From the NCBI GenBank assembly GCA_020351875.1, contig CP070671.1:1712404-1776403 (forward strand): a stretch of DNA of 64,000 nucleotides. Direction: 5' to 3'. Below the pieces are notes generated by a model. That model worked only from the letters and a program-made list of their open reading frames with translations. It made no database searches and was not told the origin of the DNA. How positions within the stretch are numbered: the stretch's first letter is position 1; the number at the start of each line of letters is the position of its first letter. Source of the DNA: Chromatiales bacterium (GTDB lineage Bacteria; Pseudomonadota; Gammaproteobacteria; Steroidobacterales; GCA-2729495). The translations under genes and the position numbers were made by a program. This document shows, piece by piece, positions 36,737 through 45,508 of the stretch.

Positions 36737-38146
36737 CTACGCAGACGGTGATCCTGCGGGCTGCGCGGCGCTTTCCTCCACCGCGCGTTGCTTGCGGAAC
36801 ACGCTGCGCCACCAGAGCCCACCTACGCCGCCGGCGACGAAGTTGGCGGTGCAGGCCGCAGCAAACACGCCTATGAGCCCGAACAGCTGCGCGAAGATGA
36901 AAGCCAACGGCGCATAGACGAGGACCGTTCGGCACAGAGAGGTGACCATTGCCTGCAGCGGCTTGCCGATGGCATTGAATGCGCCGTTGAGGGACATTGC
37001 TACGCCGAGGGCCGCATAGCTGATTGGCACGATGCGCATGTGCATCGTGGCGGTATCGAGAGCCTTTTCGTTCTCGGTGAATAACCCAGCGACAAGTGGC
37101 CCGACACCAAACATGACCGCAGCCACGATGAGTCCGTAGATCAGTATGAAGCGATAGCACCACTTGATGCCGTCTTCCACCCGGTCGAAGTGTTGCCCAC
37201 CGAAGTTCTGCCCGACGAACGGCGTGACGGCGGCACTCAAGGCCATCAGCGCCAGCAGCGACAGGCCCTCGAAGCGCGACGCAATGCCGAAACCGGCCAC
37301 GGCCTCCGGACCGAACTGGGCGACCTGGTAAGTAATGAAGGCGGTGGTTAGCGGCGCGACCAGGCTGCTGGTCATCGAAGGTATGCCGACGTGCAGGATG
37401 CGTTGCCAGGAATCCCGCAGCAGGTCCAGGTGCAACGCGCGGAACTGGATCAGCTTGTCGCGGAAGTAAACAACGCCGACCGAGGCGCACATGGTGATGA
37501 TGTTCGACGCGACCGTGGCAATGGCCGCGCCTTCGACACCGAGGGCGGGAAAGCCGAAGTAGCCAAAGATCAGGATCGGATCCAGCACGATGTTCAGCAC
37601 CGCGGCGGTGGTCATGATCTTTGCCGGTGTGGTTGCATCGCCGGACGCCCGCAACACCGAGTTGGTGATCATCGGCATCACCAGGAAAATGCCACCGTAG
37701 TAGTAGATGCTCATGTAGCTGACGATGATCGGTAGCGTGGTGTCGTCGGCACCGAGCGTGCGGAACACGGGTTCGATGGTCGCGAGCCCCAGGGCCACCA
37801 CGCTGACGCCGATGACAACGCCGAGGAAAATCGCGTGTAGCGTCACGCGCTCGGCCTCTTCGCGTTCCTGCGCACCGAATAACCTGGAGACCACCGACGA
37901 CGTGCCGATGCCGATGCCCATCGTGATCGCGCCGACGATGAAATTCACTGGGAAGGTAAAGCTGATCGCCGCCAGCTCCATCGTTCCGATCTGGCCGACA
38001 AAGAAGGTGTCGGCCAGGTTGTAGGAGATGAGGGCAATCATCCCCATCATCATTGGCAGCATCAGCGAGCGAATGGATTCGCCGACAGGTCCCTGGGTGA
38101 GGCGGGGTCTGCCCTTGCCGGGAGATTTTTTCGCTGGCTGCATCAT
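36737..38146 (-). CDS. MATE family efflux transporter
   Basis: A 469-aa membrane protein with 12 predicted helices in two MatE repeats. The N-terminal half has NLADTFFVGQIGTMELAAIS and VVSRLFGAQEREEAER. The second half has PSMTSSLVAPLTTAFITYQV and FVGQNFGGQHFDRVEDG. MATE pumps export drugs or metabolites using Na+ or H+. ATG 38146 or 38143 is the start. It stands alone between the TorT-like gene and the divergent FAH gene. Confidence 0.92.
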   Translation of the reverse strand: MMQPAKKSPGKGRPRLTQGPVGESIRSLMLPMMMGMIALISYNLADTFFVGQIGTMELAAISFTFPVNFIVGAITMGIGIGTSSVVSRLFGAQEREEAERVTLHAIFLGVVIGVSVVALGLATIEPVFRTLGADDTTLPIIVSYMSIYYYGGIFLVMPMITNSVLRASGDATTPAKIMTTAAVLNIVLDPILIFGYFGFPALGVEGAAIATVASNIITMCASVGVVYFRDKLIQFRALHLDLLRDSWQRILHVGIPSMTSSLVAPLTTAFITYQVAQFGPEAVAGFGIASRFEGLSLLALMALSAAVTPFVGQNFGGQHFDRVEDGIKWCYRFILIYGLIVAAVMFGVGPLVAGLFTENEKALDTATMHMRIVPISYAALGVAMSLNGAFNAIGKPLQAMVTSLCRTVLVYAPLAFIFAQLFGLIGVFAAACTANFVAGGVGGLWWRSVFRKQRAVEESAAQPAGSPSA

Positions 38147-38322
38147 GACGGCGGCGAGTCTATAGCGCCCGGGTGGGGATAGACAGCGCTCCGGCACGCC
38201 GCGCCGGGCCAGCGCCACCCCGTGAACCTGGAAAACAAAGCCCTTGGCCGTTGCCCGGGCGGCGCTCCCTATAATGAGCCCCGAGCCGCACCGTCTGCGG
38301 CGCGGTAATCGGGGCCTGAATC

Positions 38323-39162
38323 ATGAAATTCGCGAGTCTTGCCGCCGGGGGATATGGCCTGGTCGACAGCGACGGCATCCGCCCGGTGCCGGAATCGGTG
38401 CTGGCCCGCTACCCGACCCTGCGCGCCGCCCTGAGCGCAGACATGTTGAGTTGGGCCGCAGAAGCCGCGGCGGCCGGCGAGGCGGTGGCCACGGACAAGC
38501 TGGCCCTGATTCCCACGATTCCGGACGCGGGCAAGATCATTTGTATCGGCATGAACTACCGCGAACATATAAAAGAGATGGGTCGCAAACCGCCGCGCTA
38601 CCCGGCCTTCTTCCTGCGGGTAAACGACAGCCTCGTGGGCCACGAGCAGCCACTAATCCGCCCGCGCCTGTCCACACACTTCGACTGGGAAGGGGAATTG
38701 GCCGCGGTGATCGGGCACACGGCTCGCCACGTCTCGCGCGCGGATGCGCTGGAGCACGTGGCCGGTTACACGATCCTGCAGGACGGTTCCCTGCGGGATT
38801 ACCAGGAGCACACCACGCAGTTCGCCGCCGGCAAGAATTTTCACCAGAGCGGGGCGATGGGACCCTGGCTCGTGACCGCCGATGAAATCCCGGACCCGGC
38901 TGAGCTGACACTGGAGACGCGCGTGTCGGGTGAAGTGATGCAGCGGGGCGAGATTGCCGACTTGTGCATCGACGTGCCCGCCATCATCGAGTACCTGTCC
39001 GGCATCATGGAGCTCCGGCCGGGCGATGTGATCGCCACCGGCACGCCGTCGGGTGTGGGCGCCGGGCGCAAGCCGCCGCGATGGCTGGTGGCCGGTGACG
39101 TGGTGGAGGTGGAAATCAGCGGCATCGGCGTGCTGCGCAATGCCGTGGTGGACGAAGACTGA
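38323..39162 (+). CDS. fumarylacetoacetate hydrolase (FAH) family protein
   Basis: A 279-aa FAH-superfamily enzyme. The metal-binding Glu/Glu/Asp set is in FDWEGELAAVIG and GYTILQDGSLRDYQ, and the C-terminal motif ATGTPSGVGAGRKPPRWL is present. Members hydrolyse or decarboxylate beta-keto acids, acylpyruvates or ring-cleavage products. A dienelactone hydrolase gene lies convergently 6 nt after it. The two are consistent with catabolism of aromatic ring-cleavage products, but that link is inferred. Confidence 0.9.
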   Translation: MKFASLAAGGYGLVDSDGIRPVPESVLARYPTLRAALSADMLSWAAEAAAAGEAVATDKLALIPTIPDAGKIICIGMNYREHIKEMGRKPPRYPAFFLRVNDSLVGHEQPLIRPRLSTHFDWEGELAAVIGHTARHVSRADALEHVAGYTILQDGSLRDYQEHTTQFAAGKNFHQSGAMGPWLVTADEIPDPAELTLETRVSGEVMQRGEIADLCIDVPAIIEYLSGIMELRPGDVIATGTPSGVGAGRKPPRWLVAGDVVEVEISGIGVLRNAVVDED

Positions 39163-39168
39163 GCCGCG

Positions 39169-39828
39169 TCAGATACAGGACGCGAGAAACGTCAACGTCC
39201 GGTCCAGTGCCTGCCCGGCACTGTCAGGATGAAAATCCGCGCGGTCCTCGCAGTTGAAGCCGTGCCCGGCCTCCGGGTACAGGTACATGATGCCTTCGGG
39301 TCGTCCGGCCCGAATCTGTTGCAGGGTGGTCATCGGGATCAGCGCATCGTTGCCGCCGAAGTGATAGAGCACGGGGCACTGCGGGTGCAGGTCGAGCCAG
39401 CTGGTCAGGCGCCCGCCGTAATACGCCGCGGCACCGTTCAGCGCCAGGCGGCACGCGGCCAGGTCCGCCATCGCGCCGCCCCAGCAATAACCCACCGCGG
39501 CCACTTTGCCGTCGGTCCTCGCGGCTTCTGCCGCGGCTGCGATGTCCTGCAAGGATTCGTCGAGATCCAGTTTCAACATCACGTCGCGGCCTTCTTCCAC
39601 GGCGTCGTAAGACAGGATGATGCCCGGTGACACGCGGTCGAACAGCGCCGGCGCAATGGCCAGGTAGCCTGCTTCGGCAAATCGGTCGGTGACGCGCTTG
39701 ATGTGATCGGTGAGTCCGAACACTTCCTGTATCACCACCAGTCCGCCACGGGGGTTGCCGTCCGGCGTGGCCTGGTAGGCGTCGAACCGGTGACCGTCCG
39801 CGGCCGTCAGTTGAATGTTCTCACCCAT
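39169..39828 (-). CDS. dienelactone hydrolase family protein
   Basis: A 219-aa alpha/beta hydrolase with the dienelactone hydrolase triad: nucleophile Cys in GYCWGG, Asp in GGNDALIP and His in EAGHGFNC. The N-terminus GHRFDAYQATPDGNPRGGLV is typical. Family members hydrolyse dienelactone in the modified ortho-cleavage pathway or related esters. ATG 39828 is preceded by GGAGAG; a longer frame to 39936 would add Arg-rich non-homologous residues. Confidence 0.9.
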   Translation of the reverse strand: MGENIQLTAADGHRFDAYQATPDGNPRGGLVVIQEVFGLTDHIKRVTDRFAEAGYLAIAPALFDRVSPGIILSYDAVEEGRDVMLKLDLDESLQDIAAAAEAARTDGKVAAVGYCWGGAMADLAACRLALNGAAAYYGGRLTSWLDLHPQCPVLYHFGGNDALIPMTTLQQIRAGRPEGIMYLYPEAGHGFNCEDRADFHPDSAGQALDRTLTFLASCI

Positions 39829-39914
39829 ACATCGCTCTCCGGGAAGCGGGCACCCGTCCTCGAGGCAGGGGCCGTGCGACAATGCCGCCGCTCTACCCCC
39901 ACGAATTCTAACTC

Positions 39915-40790
39915 TTGTACGAACAGCTGATCCCAATCATCACGCCGGTGGCCGTCTGTGCGCTGCTCGGTTACGGCTGGGCGCGCGCCGGGTGGACCTT
40001 CGACCGCGAGTTCGTGACCCGCATGATCATGAATATCGGCGCACCGGCGCTGGTGCTGGACGGCATCGGCGGTCTCGATGCACAGACACCGCAGTTCCTG
40101 CTGGCCGTCGGCCTGGCATGTACCGTATTGCTGACTTGCGCGGGGGTCGGGTACCTGGTGCTGCGTGTCTCCGGCCAGCCGGTGCGCAGTTACCTGCTGC
40201 CGGTGACCTTCGGCAACGTCGGCAATCTTGGCCTGCCGCTGTGCTATTTCGCCTTTGGCCCCGAGGGCCTCGGCCTGGCGGTGGGCTTCTACCTGGCGGG
40301 ATCCATGGCGCATTTCATTTTCGGCCCGCTGGTGCTCGGGCGCGAAGCCGCGTGGCAGACGCTGCTGAAGACCCCGATCATCTACGCCGCAATCGCTGGG
40401 CTGGCCATGCTGAGCTTTCGGGTGCCGGCGCCGCCGTGGCTGCAGAACACCGTGGAACTGGTGGCCGGCATGGCTATTCCGCTGATGTTGCTGGCCCTGG
40501 GCCATGCGCTGGGCACTTTCGGGGTGCGGCGCCTGCGGGCATCGGCAATGGTCGCGGCGCTGCGCATGATCGTCGGCTTCTCGGTGGGCGTCGCGCTCGT
40601 CGAGCTGTTGCAGCTCGACGGCATACTGCGCGGCGTGGTGCTGATTGAAGCGGCCATGCCGGTGGCCGTATTCAACTTCCTGCTGGCAGCCCGCTACCAC
40701 CGCGACCCGGACGCGGTGGCCGGCGCGATCGTCGTCTCGACGGTGGTGTCATTCCTGACTATGCCGGCCCTGGTGCTCTACGCACTGTGA
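39915..40790 (+). CDS. AEC (auxin efflux carrier) family transporter
   Basis: A 291-aa membrane protein with about ten helices. Family features include ALLGYGWARAGW, RMIMNIGAPALVL, PVTFGNVGNLGLPLCYFAFG and EAAMPVAVFNFLLAARY. AEC carriers transport carboxylates or other small metabolites. The start TTG at 39915 gives a natural N-terminus (YEQLIPIITPVAVCAL); no closer ATG fits. It diverges from the dienelactone hydrolase gene across 86 nt. Confidence 0.88.
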   Translation: MYEQLIPIITPVAVCALLGYGWARAGWTFDREFVTRMIMNIGAPALVLDGIGGLDAQTPQFLLAVGLACTVLLTCAGVGYLVLRVSGQPVRSYLLPVTFGNVGNLGLPLCYFAFGPEGLGLAVGFYLAGSMAHFIFGPLVLGREAAWQTLLKTPIIYAAIAGLAMLSFRVPAPPWLQNTVELVAGMAIPLMLLALGHALGTFGVRRLRASAMVAALRMIVGFSVGVALVELLQLDGILRGVVLIEAAMPVAVFNFLLAARYHRDPDAVAGAIVVSTVVSFLTMPALVLYAL

Positions 40791-40969
40791 ACCCGTAATG
40801 GCGGATCAGCCACGGATTGCCGCGGGGAAACTGGCGCCTGATAACAATTTTTGATGGATTTTGGCCTCGGCCGCCTTTTTGGTCATACTTGGGCGACGGC
40901 GCGCTAAGACGCCTGAAGCGATAAAGCGGTAGTGCGCCACCAGAGCCGCGGGGAGCGGAAGGGGGCGTT

Positions 40970-41410
40970 ATGCGACTGGTACAGGACATTCTCAGTGTGA
41001 AGGGCAACGACGTGTATTCCGTCGGGCCCGATATCACGATCTTCGAAGCCGTGCAGATGATGGCCGACAAGAGCGTCGGCGCACTGCTGGTGATGGAAAA
41101 CCGCAAACCCATCGGCATCGTGACCGAGCGCGACTATGCGAGAAAGGTTGCGCTGGAAGGCCGGTCGTCGCGCGATGCGCTGGTCAAGGAAATCATGTCC
41201 ACGCGCGTGTTGTGTGTAAACCCGCACCGCACCATCGAAGACTGCATGGCACTGATGACCGACAAGCGCGCCCGCCACCTGCCGGTGGTGGATCACAAGA
41301 ACGTGATCGGCGTGATTTCCATCGGCGACCTGGTCAAAGCCGTGATCGCCGAACAGAAGTTCGTGATCGACCAGCTGCACGACTACATCACCGGGCCGCA
41401 TCTCGGCTGA
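40970..41410 (+). CDS. CBS-domain protein
   Basis: A 146-aa cytosolic protein made of two CBS domains: FEAVQMMADKSVGALLVMEN with GIVTERDYARKVA, then TIEDCMALMTDKRARHLPVV with GVISIGDLVKAVI. Such stand-alone CBS pairs bind adenine nucleotides and regulate partner proteins. The FAD oxidoreductase gene starts 1 nt after its stop, so the two form an operon. Confidence 0.92.
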   Translation: MRLVQDILSVKGNDVYSVGPDITIFEAVQMMADKSVGALLVMENRKPIGIVTERDYARKVALEGRSSRDALVKEIMSTRVLCVNPHRTIEDCMALMTDKRARHLPVVDHKNVIGVISIGDLVKAVIAEQKFVIDQLHDYITGPHLG

Positions 41411-41411
41411 C

Positions 41412-42524
41412 GTGCCGACACAGGATCGACTTGACTGCGTGGTCGTCGGCGCCGGCGCAGTGGGGCTGGCAATTGCCCGGACAAGGGCCCTCGCCGGGCG
41501 CGAGGTGCTGGTGCTGGAGCAGGCGGACGCGATCGGTACGGGCACCAGCAGCCGCAATTCCGAAGTCATTCATGCCGGCATCTACTATCCCACCGGTTCT
41601 CTGAAGGCACGTCTGTGCGTGTCAGGCAAGGAAGCCCTCTATCCTTACCTCGAGGAACGTGTCGTGGGGCACCGGCGGCTCGGCAAGATCATCGTCGCAG
41701 TCACGCATGACGAGATCGCCGAACTGGAGCGCTATTACGCACAGGCGGCGGCTAACGGCGTGACCGACTTGCAGTGGTTGTCCGCGGACGAGATTGCCGA
41801 GCTCGAACCGGAGATCCGGTGCGTCCGGGGGCTCCTGTCACCGTCCACCGGCATCCTGGACACCCACGAATACATGCTTGCGCTGCAGGGCGACCTGGAG
41901 ACCGCCGGCGGGCTGGTTGCATTGAACGCGCCCGTGCACCGGGTTGTCGTGACGAGCGACGGCTTCCGGGTGCAGTGCGGTGGGCCGGCGCCTGCGGTTC
42001 TTGAATGCGCCAGTTTCATTAATGCGTCCGGTCTGCACGCACCCGATCTCGCCGGCCGGGTGGAAGGCCTGGCATCGGAGCACGTGCCGAAGGCCTACTT
42101 TGCGAAGGGGCACTACTACGCGCTGTCCGGCAAGTCGCCGTTCAGTCGGCTGGTCTACCCGCTGGCCGGCAGTGGCGGGCTTGGTGTGCACGTGACGCTG
42201 GATATGGGGGGCGCCGCGCGTTTCGGCCCCGACGTGACCTGGGTTTCGGGTGAAGACTATGCCTTTGATGACTCCCGTCGGTCGACATTTATTGACGCGA
42301 TTCGCCGGTACTATCCGGGCCTGAGTGAAGACCGTTTGCAGCCGGCCTATACCGGCATCAGGCCGAAAACTGTCGGCCCCGGCGACGCAGATGCCGATTT
42401 CCGGATTGACGGACCGGCAGAACATGGTGTGCCGGGCCTGGTGAACCTGTTCGGCATCGAGTCGCCCGGCGTCACGGCATCGCTGGCAATTGGCGATTAC
42501 GTGGGTAACTTGTTGGCTAACTAG
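41412..42524 (+). CDS. FAD-dependent oxidoreductase (L-2-hydroxyglutarate oxidase-like)
   Basis: A 370-aa DAO-fold flavoprotein. The FAD-binding Rossmann motif VVGAGAVGLAIART is near the N-terminus. The LhgO-like sequences TSSRNSEVIHAGIYYPTGSL and GLLSPSTGILDTHEYMLALQ follow, and the C-terminus ends NLFGIESPGVTASLAIGDYV. It probably oxidises L-2-hydroxyglutarate or a similar hydroxy acid and passes electrons to quinone. The GTG start is next to the CBS stop. Confidence 0.9.
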   Translation: MPTQDRLDCVVVGAGAVGLAIARTRALAGREVLVLEQADAIGTGTSSRNSEVIHAGIYYPTGSLKARLCVSGKEALYPYLEERVVGHRRLGKIIVAVTHDEIAELERYYAQAAANGVTDLQWLSADEIAELEPEIRCVRGLLSPSTGILDTHEYMLALQGDLETAGGLVALNAPVHRVVVTSDGFRVQCGGPAPAVLECASFINASGLHAPDLAGRVEGLASEHVPKAYFAKGHYYALSGKSPFSRLVYPLAGSGGLGVHVTLDMGGAARFGPDVTWVSGEDYAFDDSRRSTFIDAIRRYYPGLSEDRLQPAYTGIRPKTVGPGDADADFRIDGPAEHGVPGLVNLFGIESPGVTASLAIGDYVGNLLAN

Positions 42525-42527
42525 GCA

Positions 42528-43091
42528 ATGGACTTCGAAGCCACCCGACACATCCAGCCGGAAATGGCGACCACGGAACGCCTGATGTGGTCCGGCCGTC
42601 CGGTGCAGGGCCTGCGCTTTCGCAGGGAGGACGTGCCGACCGCGCTGTTTGGCCTCGCCTGGACCGGCTTCGCGGCATGGTGGACCTGGTCCGTGTGGCA
42701 GGAAGAAGCTGACCTGATCCCCACCATGATGGGTGGCATGATGATCCTGATCGGCTTGCACCAGTTCGTCGGCCGGTTTTTTCTCGATTCCTATATCCGG
42801 GCGCGCACCTTCTATGGCGTCAGTGATCAGCGCATGGTCATCCTGAAGTTGGTACCGGCGCGCAGCGTCGAGTCCCTTAGCCTCGCAGAGTTGCCCGACG
42901 TCACGCTGGAGACCGAGGGAATCGACGGCGGCGTCATCCAGTTCTCACCGGATGTGACGGTGACAGTGCCGGGTAGAGGAACCCGGCGCCGCCGGCGCGT
43001 GCGCCGCCGCGGCCCGCATTTCGAGCTGGAAAGCGGGGCGCGCAGTGCCTACGAGATCATCCGCCGTGCGCAGAAAGATGCCCGTGACTGA
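42528..43091 (+). CDS. membrane protein with PH-like domain, hypothetical
   Basis: A 187-aa protein. The N-terminus RLMWSGRPVQGLRFR is followed by two transmembrane helices (about 38-54 and 64-84) and a bPH_2-like beta-rich region (FYGVSDQRMVILKLVPARSV, then LAELPDVTLETEGIDGGVIQ). An unusually basic loop (GRGTRRRRRVRRRG, residues 149-162) separates the last strands. It lies 3 nt after the oxidoreductase gene. Function is unknown. Confidence 0.75.
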   Translation: MDFEATRHIQPEMATTERLMWSGRPVQGLRFRREDVPTALFGLAWTGFAAWWTWSVWQEEADLIPTMMGGMMILIGLHQFVGRFFLDSYIRARTFYGVSDQRMVILKLVPARSVESLSLAELPDVTLETEGIDGGVIQFSPDVTVTVPGRGTRRRRRVRRRGPHFELESGARSAYEIIRRAQKDARD

Positions 43092-43676
43092 CTAGGCGGC
43101 CGCATCGCCTGCCGCAGCCTTGAGCTCGGCGCTCCATTCCTCCGACTGAAACGGCTTGTCGACCGGCGTGTCGGCAATGTGATTGGTGTAATTGCTCAGC
43201 GTTTTCTGTCCGATACCGAGAATCACGTCGAGAATCGTCTGCTGCGTATAGCCGGCCGCGAGAAACGCGCCGATCTCGGCCGGTTCGGCCCAGCCGCGCG
43301 TGCGCACCATGTGTGAAGTCAAGCGGCGCAGCGCCTCGTGTTTTGGATCGGACAACCGCGCACCGGTGCGCAATGCGTCAACGTCGCCTTCCGGCACGCC
43401 GCCATGTTTCGCGACTACGCTGTGCGCGGCCATGCAGTAGGTGCACTCGTTTTCGTAATTGATCGTCAGCCAGACGATATGGCGTTCCACGTCGCTCAGT
43501 GATGTCTTGGCGAAGATCTTGCCGAGTGCCTGGTAGGCCTCGACCAGCGCCGGCGATTCCGCCATGACGCCGTAGAGATTCGGCAGCATGCCGCCAAAGC
43601 CTTTTTGGGTGGCCTCCAGGATGGGCTTCGAAGCCTCGGGTGCGGTATCGGGGGTATGCACGGTGAAGTCGGTCAT
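43092..43676 (-). CDS. carboxymuconolactone decarboxylase (AhpD-like) family protein
   Basis: A 194-aa helical protein with the CxxC redox motif in NECTYCMAAHSVVAKHGG and the CMD-type sequence YTQQTILDVILGIGQKTLSN. AhpD-like proteins act as alkylhydroperoxidase partners with thiol chemistry. It is convergent with the PH-like gene (adjacent stop codons) and divergent from the carboxylesterase, with palindrome A in the intervening DNA. Confidence 0.9.
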   Translation of the reverse strand: MTDFTVHTPDTAPEASKPILEATQKGFGGMLPNLYGVMAESPALVEAYQALGKIFAKTSLSDVERHIVWLTINYENECTYCMAAHSVVAKHGGVPEGDVDALRTGARLSDPKHEALRRLTSHMVRTRGWAEPAEIGAFLAAGYTQQTILDVILGIGQKTLSNYTNHIADTPVDKPFQSEEWSAELKAAAGDAAA

Positions 43677-43733
43677 GGTTGTTCTCCTCGTAGACTGCCC
43701 GGTTGGACCGGCGGCGCTACACTAAGTTTCGTT

Positions 43734-43780
43734 GGGGACATTGTGCTTTTTCCACCAAGTGGAAAAAGCACAATGTCCCC
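43734..43780. repeat. palindrome A: perfect 22-bp stem, 3-nt loop
   Basis: The left arm (43734-43755) begins GGGGACATTGTGC and ends TTCCAC. The right arm (43759-43780) is its exact reverse complement, ending AATGTCCCC. The loop is CAA. It lies between the divergent CMD-family and carboxylesterase genes, 26 nt upstream of the esterase ATG. Its outer nine bases GGGGACATT are the same as in palindrome B on the other side of the esterase gene. Confidence 0.95.
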
Positions 43781-43806
43781 CTCAGGGCCCAACGGTGGGG
43801 GGAGCC

Positions 43807-45456
43807 ATGAGAACCAGAATCGGCGTCTGCACGGTGGTGGCGATCGGAAGCCTGCTGGCCATGACGGCGGCCCTCGGCGGCGGGCACACGCCGCCCGAGC
43901 TGGTGCGCATTGATACGGGCGAGTTACAGGGCACCGTGGCAGACGGTGTCGCAGTGTTCCGCGGGATTCCCTATGCCGCACCGCCGGTGGGCGAGCTGCG
44001 CTGGCGTCCGCCGCAGCCGCCCGCGGCCTGGGACGGCGTGCGGGACGCGAGCAAGTTCGGCCATGCCTGTCCGCAGAAACTTGGCGCCTACCCGGAGTGG
44101 GCCGACACGCATTTCGAGAGCGTTGGGCTGAACGAAGACTGCCTGACCCTGAATGTCTGGACGCCGGTTCGGCGATCGGGGCCGCTGCCCGTGATGTTCT
44201 ACATCCACGGTGGCAACATGCAGTACGGCGCGAGTTCCATGCCGATTTACGACGGCGGCGTGCTGGCCCGGCAGGGCGTGGTGCTGGTCACCATCAACTA
44301 CCGGATTGGCTACCTCGGCCGCTTCGCGCATCCGGCGATGACACGCGCGCAGGCAGGTGAGCCTTTAGCGAACTACGGCGTGTTCGATCAAATCGCCGCG
44401 CTCGAATGGGTGCAGCGGAACATTGCCGAGTTCGGCGGCGACCCGAACCGCGTGACCATCTTCGGTCACTCCGCCGGAGGCGTATCGGTGAACGTGCTGA
44501 TGGTTACGCCGCAGTCGAAGGGCCTGTTCCAGGGCGCAATCGCTCAGGGCAGCGGCATCCTGCTGGACATGACGCAACACGCTTTCGAACGCGGCCGCCC
44601 TGGTCCCACTGCAAAGTCGCGCGAAGATATGGGTGTGGACTTCGTCGAGTACTTCGAGATTGACGCCGACTCCGATGAAGCACTGCTCGCGGAACTGCGC
44701 GCGATGCCGTGGGAGCCGATGGTGGAGTACCAGCGCGAACGCCAGGTGCCCTTCAACCCGGTAGTGGACGAGGTGGTCGTTGTTGATCACGTAGCGCGGG
44801 TCTTCGAGCGGGGCGAGCAGCACGACGTGCCCTATATCGGCGGCGCGAACAGCTGGGAGTGGAACCAGATCGCTGACGTACCGCTGATCGGCAAGTGGTT
44901 CCTGGGCGGTGCGTTGATCGAGGGATTGTCGGACGAAGACCTCGCCGCCTTCGACGACCAGTGGACCCGCATCGGCAAATCCCAGCGCTGGTTCTCGGAG
45001 GGACTGTTCCTGAGTTCCACGCGCTACCTGGGCAAGCAGATGGCGAACGTGGACTCACCGGCGTGGCTCTACCACATCACCTATATCAATGAGCGATTAC
45101 GCGGCGAGATCCCGGGCGCCGTACACGGGCTCGAGGTACCGTTCATCTTCGGCAACGTGCGCGAGCACCCCGAGTATCAGCGCCCGGTGGAAGCAGCCGA
45201 GCAAGCGCCTACCGAAGCTGATCTGGTATTCGGCGATACGCTGCAGGCCTATTGGCTGAAATTTGCGAAGACGGGCAACCCCAACGGCGAAGGCCTGCCG
45301 GTTTGGCCCGAGTACCGCCCCGACACGGATCTCGTACTGGTGGCGGACGCAGAGATGATGCCCCAGGCGAGCTTGTATAAAGACACTCTGGATTACCTGG
45401 AAGAGCGCGCGCTGATCCGCCGCCGTGAGTTCGAAAACGCCCGCGCGGAGAACTAA
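43807..45456 (+). CDS. type-B carboxylesterase, exported
   Basis: A 549-aa carboxylesterase/cholinesterase-fold protein with a signal peptide (about 1-24). Signatures: VFRGIPYAAPPVGELRWRPP, EDCLTLNVWTP, the oxyanion loop YIHGGNMQYGA, the nucleophile motif GHSAGG and the catalytic His in GAVHGLEVPFIFGN. The usual family motif is GESAGG; the Glu is His here. It probably cleaves esters in the periplasm. ATG 43807 is preceded by GGGGGGAG. The gene is bracketed by palindromes A and B. Confidence 0.92.
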   Translation: MRTRIGVCTVVAIGSLLAMTAALGGGHTPPELVRIDTGELQGTVADGVAVFRGIPYAAPPVGELRWRPPQPPAAWDGVRDASKFGHACPQKLGAYPEWADTHFESVGLNEDCLTLNVWTPVRRSGPLPVMFYIHGGNMQYGASSMPIYDGGVLARQGVVLVTINYRIGYLGRFAHPAMTRAQAGEPLANYGVFDQIAALEWVQRNIAEFGGDPNRVTIFGHSAGGVSVNVLMVTPQSKGLFQGAIAQGSGILLDMTQHAFERGRPGPTAKSREDMGVDFVEYFEIDADSDEALLAELRAMPWEPMVEYQRERQVPFNPVVDEVVVVDHVARVFERGEQHDVPYIGGANSWEWNQIADVPLIGKWFLGGALIEGLSDEDLAAFDDQWTRIGKSQRWFSEGLFLSSTRYLGKQMANVDSPAWLYHITYINERLRGEIPGAVHGLEVPFIFGNVREHPEYQRPVEAAEQAPTEADLVFGDTLQAYWLKFAKTGNPNGEGLPVWPEYRPDTDLVLVADAEMMPQASLYKDTLDYLEERALIRRREFENARAEN

Positions 45457-45457
45457 T

Positions 45458-45504
45458 GGGGACATTCCTCGATATCCGCTAAACGGATATCGAGGAATGT
45501 CCCC
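45458..45504. repeat. palindrome B: perfect 21-bp stem, 5-nt loop
   Basis: The left arm (45458-45478) starts GGGGACATTCCTCG and ends ATCCG. The right arm (45484-45504) is its exact reverse complement ending AATGTCCCC. The loop is CTAAA. It begins one base after the esterase TAA and ends 4 bases before the convergent stop of the next gene. There is no T-tract, so it is not a standard terminator. Confidence 0.95.
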
Positions 45505-45508
45505 GTAC

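Noticed and set aside
45458..45504. Palindrome B as a simple Rho-independent terminator between convergent genes
   Set aside because: There is no T-tract on either side, and its outer nine bases match a palindrome located in a divergent promoter region, so termination is at most a side role.
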